A DNA stretch of 51,457 bases. Source: Nocardioides ganghwensis (GTDB lineage: Bacteria; Actinomycetota; Actinomycetes; Propionibacteriales; Nocardioidaceae). A program made the translations under genes and the position numbers. Positions 37,007 to 44,659 of the stretch are shown here, in pieces. The stretch spans positions 1 through 51,457 of the forward strand of contig NZ_JACXYX010000024.1 of NCBI RefSeq assembly GCF_014779655.1. Direction: 5' to 3'. Within the stretch, counting starts at the first letter, position 1. Each line of letters starts with the position of its first letter. The notes under the pieces were generated by a model that did no database searches, had not been told where the DNA came from, and saw only the letters and a program-made list of their open reading frames with translations.

Positions 37007-38086
37007 GTGACCGACCACAGTGCCCGCACCGAGGGGGCCTACGCCGCCGCCGGGGTCTCGATCGAGGCGGCCGACCGCGCCATCGACCTGATGAAGGGCT
37101 GGGTCGAGAAGGCCCGCCGCCCCGAGATGATCGGCGGGCTGGGCGGCTTCGCGGGGCTCTTCGACGCCTCGGCCCTCACTCGCTACGAGCGACCGCTGCT
37201 CGCGACCTCGACCGACGGGGTCGGCACCAAGGTCGCCATCGCGCAGCTGATGGACGTCCACGACACCATCGGCTTCGACCTGGTCGGCATGGTCGTCGAC
37301 GACCTCGTCGTGTGCGGCGCCGAGCCGCTCTTCATGACCGACTACATCGCGTGCGGCCGGGTCGTCCCCGAGCGCATCGCGGCGATCGTCAAGGGCATCG
37401 CCGAGGCGTGCGTCGTCGCCGGCTGTGCGCTCATCGGCGGCGAGACCGCCGAGCACCCCGGCCTGCTCGACCCCGACGACTACGACGTCGCCGGCGCCAC
37501 CACCGGGGTCGTGGAGGCCAGCAAGCTGCTCGGTCCCGGTCGCGTACGCCCCGGCGACGTCGTGATCGCGATGGAGGCCAGCGGCCTGCACTCCAACGGC
37601 TACTCCCTGGTGCGCCACGTCCTCCTCGAGCGGGCCGGCTGGACCGTCGACCGGCAGGTCGACGACTTCGGTCGCACCCTCGGCGAGGAGCTGCTCGAGC
37701 CGACCCGCATCTATGCCAAGGCGTGCCTCGACCTCGCCGACCGCACCGAGACCCACGCCATGTCGCACATCACCGGCGGCGGCCTCGCGGCCAACCTCGA
37801 GCGGGTGCTCCCCGAGGAGCTGTCGGTGCGCATCGACCGCTCGACGTGGACGCCGCAGCCGGTCTTCGACGTCGTACGCCGCGTCGGCGACGTCTCGCAG
37901 GCAGACCTGGAGGCGACCCTCAACTGCGGGGTCGGCATGGTCTCGCTCACGGCGCCCGAGTCCGTCGACACCGCCGTGTCCGTGCTCGCGGGCCACGGCA
38001 TCCGGGCCTGGGTCGCGGGCGAGGTGCGGGCCGACGCCGACCAGGGCGGTCGGGTCCTGCTGGAGGGCCAGCACCCCGGTTGGTGA
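37007..38086 (+). CDS. purM: Phosphoribosylformylglycinamidine cyclo-ligase (AIR synthetase)
   Basis: This 359-residue enzyme closes the imidazole ring, FGAM + ATP to AIR. Motifs are LLATSTDGVGTKVAIA, GFDLVGMVVDDLVVCGAEPLF, GCALIGGETAEHPG and AMEASGLHSNGYSLVRHV near the middle, then HITGGGLAANLERV. The GTG at 37007 has GAGGAG upstream. It is 24 bp from purF and likely co-transcribed, completing the purFM pair common in actinobacteria. Confidence 0.97.
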   Translation: MTDHSARTEGAYAAAGVSIEAADRAIDLMKGWVEKARRPEMIGGLGGFAGLFDASALTRYERPLLATSTDGVGTKVAIAQLMDVHDTIGFDLVGMVVDDLVVCGAEPLFMTDYIACGRVVPERIAAIVKGIAEACVVAGCALIGGETAEHPGLLDPDDYDVAGATTGVVEASKLLGPGRVRPGDVVIAMEASGLHSNGYSLVRHVLLERAGWTVDRQVDDFGRTLGEELLEPTRIYAKACLDLADRTETHAMSHITGGGLAANLERVLPEELSVRIDRSTWTPQPVFDVVRRVGDVSQADLEATLNCGVGMVSLTAPESVDTAVSVLAGHGIRAWVAGEVRADADQGGRVLLEGQHPGW

Positions 38087-38100
38087 TGAGTTTCGGCACT

Positions 38101-38150
38101 TCGCCAGCGAAATGCCGGGTCTTGGTGTGCGGGAACACCCACCGCTCAGG
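38101..38150 (+). terminator. Hairpins downstream of purM
   Basis: CGGCACTTCG (from about 38095) pairs with CGAAATGCCG (from 38109) with one wobble, followed by a small GGTGT-ACACC hairpin. They lie immediately after the purM stop and are the best terminator candidate for purFM. No T-run follows. Confidence 0.45.
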
Positions 38151-38242
38151 TAGCGTTGTCCCCACGATATGTAACCGATCAGACCGGGCGCGTCGGGCGG
38201 CTCTCCGACAGCCCCGGCCAAGTGTGCGAGGGGGTCGACCCT

Positions 38243-38431
38243 ATGGGGCGCGGCCGAGCGAAGGCGAAGCAGACGAAGGTTGCCCGCGACCTGAAGTACC
38301 GTACTCACGAGACGGACTTCGGCGCGCTGGCGAAGGAGCTGCACGGAGAGGACTCTCACTCCACGAGTGAGGTCGATCCCAGCGAGGACGAGTGGTCGGA
38401 CTATGCCGACCCCCGTCGGCGCGCAGACTGA
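38243..38431 (+). CDS. DUF3073 small protein
   Basis: This 62-residue protein begins with MGRGRAKAKQTKVARDLKYR and has a highly acidic C-terminal half (SEVDPSEDEWSDYADPRRR). This is the DUF3073 family found right after purM in many actinobacteria. The basic N-terminus suggests nucleic-acid binding, but no function is known. AGGGGG lies before the ATG. A 156-bp leader separates it from purM. Confidence 0.88.
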   Translation: MGRGRAKAKQTKVARDLKYRTHETDFGALAKELHGEDSHSTSEVDPSEDEWSDYADPRRRAD

Positions 38432-38530
38432 CTGATCGCACCCGATCACCCGCCCGGTCCACCGGGTGACGTCGCCTACCGGCGCGCCCTGACGCGCGCC
38501 GACGGGGCACGCGGGTGCGGCCCAGGCGCG

Positions 38531-38601
38531 CCGACCGGGCAGTTCCTCCGGCTCAGACGCACCGACCGGGCAGTTCCTGCAGAGGAACTGCCCGGTCGGC
38601 G
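38531..38601. repeat. 17-bp perfect hairpin with a duplicated upstream arm
   Basis: CCGACCGGGCAGTTCCT occurs at 38531-38547 and again at 38562-38578. The complement AGGAACTGCCCGGTCGG follows at 38583-38599, giving a 17-bp stem with a GCAG loop. The 3' arm can pair with either upstream arm. It lies between convergent genes, so a bidirectional terminator is likely. Confidence 0.7.
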
Positions 38602-38627
38602 TGGTGAGAGGGTGAGGAAGCGCCCGG

Positions 38628-39737
38628 TCAGCGCAGGTGGATGCCGCGCAGGCGGCCGACCTCGCGCATCCGGCGCTCCGCGAGGCGGTCGGCGGCCTCC
38701 GCGGTGGTGACGCCGTCGGCGTCGGCGAGCTCGAACACCTTGCGGGTGGTCTCGAAGATCCCCGTCGCACGCTGCTGCGCGCGCTCGAAGGAGAAGCCCT
38801 CGAGCTCGTCGGCGACCTGGATGACGCCGCCGGAGTTCACGCAGTAGTCGGGGGCGTAGAGGATGCCGCGCTCGTCGACCTGCTTCTCGATGCCCGGGTG
38901 GGCGAGCTGGTTGTTGGCCGCACCGCAGATGATCTTGGCGCGCAGCACCTCGAGGACCTCGTCGCTGATGGCACCGCCCATCGCGCACGGGGCGTAGACG
39001 TCGATCTCGCTCGCGACCAGCTCGTCGGTGGAGGCCACGGCCCGCACCTGCGGGAACTGGGCGCGGATCGCCTCGACCGACGGGGCGTGCACGTCGGTCA
39101 CGACGACCTGGGCGCCGTCCTCGACGAGGTGGCGCACGAGGTGGCGACCGACCTTGCCGACGCCGGCGACGCCGACGGTGCGACCGGCGAGGGTGGGCTC
39201 GCCCCAGACCTGCTCGGCCGCGGCGCGCATGCCCTGGAAGGTGCCGTACGCCGTCAGCACCGAGCTGTCGCCGGCGCCGCCGTGGGCGACGGTGCGGCCG
39301 GTGACGAAGTCGCACTCGCGGGCGATGTGGTCCATGTCCTCGCTGAAGGTGCCGACGTCGCACGCGGTGAAGTAGCGCCCGTTGAGCGACTGGACGAAGC
39401 GGCCGTAGGCGCGCAGCAGCGCCTCGGACTTCAGCTCGGCCGGGTCGCCGATGATGACGGCCTTGCCGCCGCCGAGGTCGAGGCCGGCGAGCGCGTTCTT
39501 GTAGGACATGCCGCGCGAGAGGTTGAGGACGTCGACGATCGCGTCGTCGGTGCAGGCGTAGGGGTAGAACCGCGTCCCGCCGAGGGCCGGGCCCAGGGCC
39601 GTGGAGTGGATCGCGACGATGGCCTTGAGGCCGGTCGCGCTGTCGTTGCAGAAGACGACCTGCTCGTGCTCGCTGCCGAGCTCGAAGACGTCGACGCCGG
39701 AACTGGCTGCTCCAGACGGGGCAAGGTGTCCAGACAT
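38628..39737 (-). CDS. Leu/Phe/Val-type amino-acid dehydrogenase
   Basis: This 369-residue NAD-dependent oxidoreductase has the catalytic Lys region NALAGLDLGGGKAVI and an N-terminal STALGPALGGTRFYPY that fits branched-chain or valine dehydrogenases. The Rossmann motif GVAGVGKVGRHLVRHL lies near residue 190. NNQLAHPG and CVNSGGVIQVADE follow. It reversibly deaminates a branched-chain amino acid. ATG 39737 has AAAGGA upstream. Valine versus leucine preference cannot be read from sequence. Confidence 0.9.
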   Translation of the reverse strand: MSGHLAPSGAASSGVDVFELGSEHEQVVFCNDSATGLKAIVAIHSTALGPALGGTRFYPYACTDDAIVDVLNLSRGMSYKNALAGLDLGGGKAVIIGDPAELKSEALLRAYGRFVQSLNGRYFTACDVGTFSEDMDHIARECDFVTGRTVAHGGAGDSSVLTAYGTFQGMRAAAEQVWGEPTLAGRTVGVAGVGKVGRHLVRHLVEDGAQVVVTDVHAPSVEAIRAQFPQVRAVASTDELVASEIDVYAPCAMGGAISDEVLEVLRAKIICGAANNQLAHPGIEKQVDERGILYAPDYCVNSGGVIQVADELEGFSFERAQQRATGIFETTRKVFELADADGVTTAEAADRLAERRMREVGRLRGIHLR

Positions 39738-39855
39738 GCTCGTTGATCCTTTTCTGGTGGGTGCGGCCGCGGGGTGTGCGGACCTTGTCAGCGCGGTCGA
39801 GGGGTGGTGACCGCCGTCACGCTCAGCGTAGTCCGGCCCGCGCGCGCACGCCGCA

Positions 39856-41187
39856 TCACGCTGGCCGCATCACCACGAGGGCACCGTGCGTGCCGTAGCC
39901 GAGCAGCTTGCCGCCCGTCCGCCGGCCGTTGAAGGTGACCATCAGCCAGCCGTCGTCGAGCCGCGCGAGCGTCGGCCACGGCAGGTTGGTGGGGTAGGGC
40001 GCGTCGAGCGTGCCGATCTCGGCCATCGTCAGGTCGTACGCCGGGAAGCGGGCGCGCTGTCCGCGTCGGGAGTCGCGGCCGTCGCTCGCCAGCACGACCA
40101 TCCGGCCGTCGACCTCGACGAGGGTCGTGCCCTCGGTCGAGCGGCGGTCGGTCGCCGCGCCCAGCAACCGCAGGTCGTCGAGGTGGGTGCCTCCCGCGAG
40201 CGCGGGGTGGAAGTCGAAGAAGCGGCGCGCGCTGACGAAGCCGACGAGCCACTGCCCGTCGCGGCGCACCAGGTGGGGGTCCCACGTGGCGATGGAGGCG
40301 AGGCCGTCGGTCGGCAGCGGGAGCTCCCTCGTGTCGAGGACGTGGGTGCCGCGCAGCAGGTCGGCGGTGGCCGGTTGCTCGGCGAGCGTCACCCGCAGCC
40401 CCGCCGGCTCCCGCCGCCCCGCGCGGGTGGTCGGCTGCTCGAAGTCGCCCCACGTGCTCGTCGCGACGAGCCAGCCGTCGTCGGTGCGGACCAGGTGGGT
40501 GGCGTGGTCGCCGAAGACGCCAGGACGGTCGGGTCGCCGGAAGAACAGGTCGCCGGTGTGCTCGACCTCGAGGGCGGCCGGGTCGAGGCGCCACACGCTC
40601 GTGTGTGCGGTGTCGAAGAACCCGGGCCCGGCCGACGTGGCCGTCAGCCACAGCACGCCGTCCGTGCGCAGCGGGGTACCGTCCTCGGCGGTGACGAACC
40701 GTACGTCGCGCAGGCCGAGCTGCCCGAAGCCACCGCCGACCCCGCCCCCGGACGGCACCTCGACGCGGAGGTCGGCGAGCGCCTGCTCGTCCCGGGTGTC
40801 GACCACGTCGCGCAGGTCGTGCCGGGCGCGCGCCACCCAGCCGTCCGCTTCGTGGCTCCACGCGGTCACGTGGGTCCCGGTGAGGGTCAGCCCGAGCCCG
40901 CTCGGAGCGACGGCGCGGTGGAAGCGCCGGCTCCGCAGCTCGGTCGTCGTCTGACCGTCGTCGAGCGTCAGGAAGACCGAGCCGTCGTCGAGGGTCGCGC
41001 CGATGCGGTGGCCGGCCAGGTGCAGCGCGAGCCCGGTCGGTTCGCGTGCATCGGTGGTGGCGGCGACGTACGGCGCGGCGGCGGGCATCGCGATGACGCC
41101 GCCCGTGGTCCCCTCGACGTGGACCGACCCGGGCGCGACGAGGTCGACCGGATGCAGCCGGCGGACGATCTCGAGGCGGGGGAGCAC
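39856..41187 (-). CDS. Unassigned protein, possibly a five-bladed beta-propeller
   Basis: This 443-residue protein has no signal peptide and no membrane segment. Repeated strand-rich blocks with W-D/G-x-x-H/D patterns (SIATWDPHLVRRDGQWLVGFV, DHATHLVRTDDGWLVATSTWGDF, LPWPTLARLDDGWLMVTFNG) look like propeller blades. The spacing is about 60-90 residues, reminiscent of GH43/GH32/GH117-type folds. I could not place it in a named family. GGAGG precedes the GTG at 41187 by 8 nt. It lies just downstream of tRNA-Phe on the same strand and has no clear functional neighbour. Confidence 0.6.
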   Translation of the reverse strand: MLPRLEIVRRLHPVDLVAPGSVHVEGTTGGVIAMPAAAPYVAATTDAREPTGLALHLAGHRIGATLDDGSVFLTLDDGQTTTELRSRRFHRAVAPSGLGLTLTGTHVTAWSHEADGWVARARHDLRDVVDTRDEQALADLRVEVPSGGGVGGGFGQLGLRDVRFVTAEDGTPLRTDGVLWLTATSAGPGFFDTAHTSVWRLDPAALEVEHTGDLFFRRPDRPGVFGDHATHLVRTDDGWLVATSTWGDFEQPTTRAGRREPAGLRVTLAEQPATADLLRGTHVLDTRELPLPTDGLASIATWDPHLVRRDGQWLVGFVSARRFFDFHPALAGGTHLDDLRLLGAATDRRSTEGTTLVEVDGRMVVLASDGRDSRRGQRARFPAYDLTMAEIGTLDAPYPTNLPWPTLARLDDGWLMVTFNGRRTGGKLLGYGTHGALVVMRPA

Positions 41188-41233
41188 CGCACCATCCTCC
41201 CGGTCGCCGGGGGCGCCGTCGGCGGTGGACCAG

Positions 41234-41272
41234 CAGAAGGGCCCCGATCGGGACGTGATCGGGGCCCTTCTG
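41234..41272 (-). terminator. Terminator of tRNA-Phe
   Basis: A perfect 16-bp stem (41234-41249 with 41257-41272) encloses a 7-nt loop, immediately downstream of tRNA-Phe on the minus strand. The stem contains GGGCCCCGATC. There is no T-run, but the size and position make termination likely. Confidence 0.75.
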
Positions 41273-41278
41273 TGCTTG

Positions 41279-41352
41279 TGGGCAGGGGCGGGGTCGAACC
41301 GCCGACCTATCACTTTTCAGGCGATCGCTCGTACCAACTGAGCTACCTGCCC
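41279..41352 (-). tRNA. tRNA-Phe (GAA)
   Basis: A 74-nt cloverleaf is read on the minus strand: acceptor GGGCAGG/CCTGCCC, anticodon loop CTGAAAA giving anticodon GAA, and T-arm GGCGG-TTCGACC-CCGCC. The discriminator is A and CCA is not encoded. A TATTCT -10 element lies at 41364-41369, 11 nt upstream. Confidence 0.95.
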
Positions 41353-41399
41353 AAGCGGGGTCGAGAATACATGAGCCCGGCGGCAGGGGTGGAATCGGC

Positions 41400-42728
41400 T
41401 CAGGACGGGTCGCGCACGGGGAGCTCCACCCAGAACGACGAGCCCGCTCCGGGCGTGGACTCGCCGCGGACCGCCCCGCCGTCGCGCTCGGCGATCGTGC
41501 GCGCCATCGACAGGCCCAGGCCGCTGCCCGGGACCTCGGGACCGGCGTAACGGACGAACGGCTCGAAGACGTGCTCGAGCTGCTCGGGCGTGAGGCCCGG
41601 GCCGTTGTCCCGGACGATGATCCGCACCATCTCCTGGCCGCTCTCGCCGAGCAGGCGCTGGGTCGAGAGGTCCACGGTGCCGCCGTGCGGGTGGTGGTGG
41701 GCGATGGCGTTGCCGACGAGGCTCGTCAGCACCTGGCGTACGCCCGACGGGTGGGCGCGCACCGTGGCGGCGGGATCGACGTCGATGTACAGCTCGACGG
41801 CCGCCGTCTGCGCGGGGGTGCGGTGCCAGTGCGCGACGTCGGCGACGGCGTCCCCGACCAGGACGTCCTGCCGCTCGTCGTCGCTCGAGAGGGTCCGCCC
41901 GGCTCCGAGCAGGCTGTCGACCACGTCGAGCACCCGCTCGCAGGCGCGCATCATGACGGGCCCGTCGCGGAGCACCCCGGAGGAGACGGGGTCCTCGGGG
42001 GTCTGGCCGGCCTCGTCGACGAGCACCTCGGTGTAGCCCAGGATCGCCGACAGCGGCGTACGCAGCTCGTGGCCGACGGAGCCGAAGAAGTGCTGGTAGG
42101 CCACCTGGGCCTCGGTGCCCGCCTCGATCGCCTCGGCGAGCGAGCGGCGGGACTGCTCCAGGGCGAGGCGGGAGATGATCGCCGCGCTGAGCAGCTTGAA
42201 GTCCTGTACGAGGGCGTCCGGCCAGGGGCCGGCCTCGCTGCTGGCAGCAGACAGGCTGCCGTACATGTCACCGCGGGTGAGGAGGGACGCGGTGAGAAAG
42301 CTGCGGATGTCGATGCGGGCGAGCTCGGTGCGGTCCTGTGCGGCGTCGTCGGGCAGGAGCTCGCGGTCCACCATGACCACGACTTGGCCGGTGCGCGCGA
42401 GGCGCGAGAGCCACGGCATGGTCAGCGCCGCCTCCGGGCCGGCCTCGGGCGGCGGGACGACGCTCACCTCGGCGCCGGGCGCCGCCCACTCGCGGATCCA
42501 GGCGCGACCGCCCAAGCCCTTCCACTCGCGGGTGTCCTCCGGCTGGAACCTGGTGAGCACCGAAGTGACCACGTCGACCCGCTCGTAGGTCAGCAGGTGC
42601 CGGGCCACGAGGTCGACGGCTTCGTCGACACCGATGGCACCGGCCAGGAGGGAGATCGCCAACCCGGTTGCGGCGGGCGACGTGGGGCCCGTGGCCGACG
42701 CGTCCTGCAGCGCGGGATGGTCGATCAC
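41400..42728 (-). CDS. Soluble GAF-domain sensor histidine kinase, last gene of the RiPP-like operon
   Basis: This 442-residue cytoplasmic kinase has no membrane helix. Residues about 25-190 are GAF-like (FLTASLLTRGDMYGSLSAASSE, PWPDALVQDFKLL). The H-box FFGSVGHELRTPLSAILGY has phospho-acceptor His220. The ATP domain follows with N-box LVGNAIAHHHPHGG, G1 RDNGPGLTPEQL, F-box FEPFVRY and G2 GSGLGLSMARTIAERDGG. The GTG at 42728 overlaps the P450 stop as GTGA, so the two are translationally coupled. An in-frame start at 42767 is less likely. Its likely partner is the receiver 3 kb upstream. The signal is unknown; a cytoplasmic ligand such as the modified peptide is conceivable. Confidence 0.85.
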   Translation of the reverse strand: MIDHPALQDASATGPTSPAATGLAISLLAGAIGVDEAVDLVARHLLTYERVDVVTSVLTRFQPEDTREWKGLGGRAWIREWAAPGAEVSVVPPPEAGPEAALTMPWLSRLARTGQVVVMVDRELLPDDAAQDRTELARIDIRSFLTASLLTRGDMYGSLSAASSEAGPWPDALVQDFKLLSAAIISRLALEQSRRSLAEAIEAGTEAQVAYQHFFGSVGHELRTPLSAILGYTEVLVDEAGQTPEDPVSSGVLRDGPVMMRACERVLDVVDSLLGAGRTLSSDDERQDVLVGDAVADVAHWHRTPAQTAAVELYIDVDPAATVRAHPSGVRQVLTSLVGNAIAHHHPHGGTVDLSTQRLLGESGQEMVRIIVRDNGPGLTPEQLEHVFEPFVRYAGPEVPGSGLGLSMARTIAERDGGAVRGESTPGAGSSFWVELPVRDPS

Positions 42729-43849
42729 GGCGAGGTCTCCGATCTGGCGGTGGCGGTGAACCGGCACGGCACGGGGTATATGCCCCGACTCTGGTCGATC
42801 CGAACGTCCTCGCTCAACGTCATTTCGTGGTCCGCGCCCCAGGAGGCGAGGCGCACCAGCACCGCCAGGCCGAGACTACGCCCCGGGCAGGCGTGCGGAC
42901 CGGCGCCGAACGGCAGCCAGGCCCCCGGGCGCCGGGTCCCGTCCTCCCATCGCTCGGGATCGAAGTCGGCGAGCGTGTCGGGGGCGCCCGGCACCAGCTC
43001 GGCCAGCCGCCCGAGGAGCAGGGGGCTGACGAACACCACCCGGCCGGCGGGGATGCTGGCCCCGCCGAGCTCGACCGGTTTCGTCGTCACCCGGGCGGTG
43101 AGCCAGGTGGGCGGGGTCAGGCGCAGCGTCTCCCACACGACGTGGAGCGGGTCCGTCGCCGGTGCCGGGTGCTGGGCCAGCCAGGCCAGGAGGAAGGAGC
43201 CGGCCGCGATCGGGACCTGGATGCCGGCGGCCAGCATGGTGGCGACCTGCTGGGAGGTGCGGTCCTCACCCGGGAGGCACGCGAGCGCGTCGTCGAGGAC
43301 GCCCTCCAGCGCGACGCGGGTGTCGTGCTCCGCCCGTCGGACCCGGCTCCAGCGCCGGGGGCGACGGTGGGCGGCGATGACGGGACCGAGGGCGTCGATC
43401 CACGCGAGCACGTGGTCGGCGACCATGTCCCGGCGCGCGTCGTCGAGCGCGGGGAGGACGGCAGCGGTGGTCGAGCGCGCCACCGGCCGGCGCAGCAGCG
43501 ACATGGCGTCGTACGGCTCGTCGCGCGCGCTCCGGGCGTGCTCTCGGAGGGCGGCGGCCCACTCGGCGTCGAAGACCGCCACACCCCGGGCGACCTGGTC
43601 CGGGGGGACCGGGTCGAAGACGGTGTGGCCCGAACGGGTCTCGCCGCGGCTGCCCGACAGGTCGCCGGTCCGGTTGACGTTGCCGGGGAAGTCGAACGTC
43701 GCCGGGTCGGTGAGGACCTGGCGCGCCTGCGCCTGGCTGGTGGCCAGCCACGGCCCCCCGGGTCCCAGTGCAGCCGCGCCGTCCCGCGGTGCCGAGAGGA
43801 CAGCGCCGAGCTGGCCGCCGGCCGACTCGACGCTGTCCATGTGACTCAC
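42725..43849 (-). CDS. Cytochrome P450, putative peptide-crosslinking enzyme
   Basis: This 374-residue P450 is short for the family. The heme loop PFGAGPHACPG places the cysteine ligand at Cys321. The K-helix ExxR is WETLR with Glu240 and Arg243, and ERW before the heme loop is the meander. The I-helix region (about 203-218, ATMLAAGIQVPIAAGS) lacks the usual acid-alcohol (D/E)T pair. The GTG start is 36 nt downstream of the 29-residue peptide gene and in the same frame as it. No ferredoxin or reductase gene is next to it. By analogy with BytO, CitB and atropopeptide P450s it may form an aryl crosslink in the peptide; substrate assignment is inference. Confidence 0.88.
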   Translation of the reverse strand: MSHMDSVESAGGQLGAVLSAPRDGAAALGPGGPWLATSQAQARQVLTDPATFDFPGNVNRTGDLSGSRGETRSGHTVFDPVPPDQVARGVAVFDAEWAAALREHARSARDEPYDAMSLLRRPVARSTTAAVLPALDDARRDMVADHVLAWIDALGPVIAAHRRPRRWSRVRRAEHDTRVALEGVLDDALACLPGEDRTSQQVATMLAAGIQVPIAAGSFLLAWLAQHPAPATDPLHVVWETLRLTPPTWLTARVTTKPVELGGASIPAGRVVFVSPLLLGRLAELVPGAPDTLADFDPERWEDGTRRPGAWLPFGAGPHACPGRSLGLAVLVRLASWGADHEMTLSEDVRIDQSRGIYPVPCRFTATARSETSP

Positions 43850-43885
43850 AGGGGAGTGGTCACGTGTCGTGGTCCGTCCGATGCG

Positions 43886-43975
43886 TCAGCGACGCGGCGG
43901 CGCCGGACGCCAGGAGTACGGCATGTGGTTGACGGCGCGCTTGCGCTCGATGGCGGTGAAGATGCGGTTCATCAT
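43886..43975 (-). CDS. Putative RiPP precursor peptide, 29 residues, M-P-Y-S-W core
   Basis: The start is ATG ATG at 43975/43972, with CTGGAG 8 nt upstream, a good ribosome-binding site. The translation opens with MMNRIFTAIERKRAVN, continues HMPYSW and ends RPAPPRR. The leader is basic and helical. The core-like M18-P19-Y20-S21-W22 has aromatic residues in the same register as the M-x-Y-x-H of biarylitide precursors. Tyr20 and Trp22 are the obvious sites for a P450-made crosslink. A Pro/Arg follower distinguishes it from the minimal pentapeptide bytA. It lies 36 nt from the P450 and is too short for normal gene callers. It could alternatively be a small regulatory peptide, but the P450 context favours a RiPP precursor. 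Confidence 0.72.
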   Translation of the reverse strand: MMNRIFTAIERKRAVNHMPYSWRPAPPRR

Positions 43976-44069
43976 GGTGTTCTCCAGGGTGGGTTGGTTC
44001 GTGCGCCAGGTAGACGCACAAGGGACACGCCGCGGAGTTCTGCACCCGGTGTTGCGTTCAGGGAAGGGC

Positions 44070-44462
44070 TCAGGACTCCATGTCGCGGAGTGTCTCGGCT
44101 ATGAGATCGGTCAGTTGCTGGATACGCAGCGGCTTCTGCATGACCGTCGTGATGCCGAGCTCTTGGAGGACCGCGCGGTGCTCGCCGGCCCAGGCGGAGA
44201 TGACCACGATCCGCAGCTCCGGGGCGACGTCGGGGTGCGCGCGCAGCCACCGCACCACGTCCACGCCCGTCATGCGCGGCATCGTCAGGTCGAGGAGCAT
44301 CACGTCGTACTTCTCGCCCTGCAGCGTCTCGACCGCCTCCTGCCCGTCCACGGCGGTCTCGGCGTCGTGGCCGGCCCGCTCGATGAGACGGCAGAAGACA
44401 TCACGGATGTCCTCGTTGTCGTCGACGACGAGGAAGCGCAGGTGACGCCCTTCGCTGCTCAC
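44070..44462 (-). CDS. Stand-alone response-regulator receiver (CheY-like), first gene of the operon
   Basis: This 130-residue single receiver domain has the acidic pocket FLVVDDNED (Asp14, Asp15), phospho-acceptor Asp58 in MLLDLTMPRMTG, Ser88 in VVISAWAGE and Lys109 in VMQKPLRIQQ. No DNA-binding or enzymatic output domain follows. The GTG at 44462 has TAACCT 7 nt upstream, so transcription is probably leaderless. A longer in-frame extension to 44768 overlaps tRNA-Glu and is rejected. It likely takes phosphate from the GAF kinase at the far end of the same operon. Its output partner is unknown. Confidence 0.85.
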   Translation of the reverse strand: MSSEGRHLRFLVVDDNEDIRDVFCRLIERAGHDAETAVDGQEAVETLQGEKYDVMLLDLTMPRMTGVDVVRWLRAHPDVAPELRIVVISAWAGEHRAVLQELGITTVMQKPLRIQQLTDLIAETLRDMES

Positions 44463-44469
44463 GTAGGCA

Positions 44470-44475
44470 AGGTTA
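44470..44475 (-). promoter_or_regulatory. Leaderless -10 element of the receiver-peptide-P450-kinase operon
   Basis: TAACCT on the minus strand lies 7 nt before the receiver GTG. No good -35 hexamer is visible at 17-18 bp spacing. No other TANNNT element lies close before the peptide gene, so all four genes probably depend on this promoter. Confidence 0.5.
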
Positions 44476-44592
44476 GTCAAAGAGGGTGGCAACTCGCTGC
44501 GGTCTTGCAGAATTGCCCTGCCGGTGAGCGTGTTTCGCATTCCAGCGGGGCTCCCGTTGCGTACGTCCCGGGCGTGGCGCGCCGCCGTCGGG

Positions 44593-44623
44593 TTGGGAGG
44601 CGGGCGCTCGCTGGCCCTATGCT
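44593..44623 (+). promoter_or_regulatory. tRNA-Glu promoter
   Basis: TTGGGA at 44593-44598 and TATGCT at 44618-44623, spaced 19 bp, lie 36 bp upstream of the tRNA-Glu 5' end. Confidence 0.45.
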
Positions 44624-44659
44624 GGGCGCTGCTCCTCCGGGCCTGCCCGGGACGAGCTG

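Noticed and set aside
34916..38770. 1284-codon open frame on the minus strand
   Set aside because: Antisense to purF and purM; it lacks family motifs and is explained by high-GC frame bias.
43860..44045. 61-codon minus-strand frame overlapping the small peptide
   Set aside because: Different frame, Cys/His-rich by chance, no RBS near its start; the 29-residue frame has the better start and context.
42668..44104. 478-codon plus-strand frame over the P450
   Set aside because: Antisense to the P450, without motifs or RBS.
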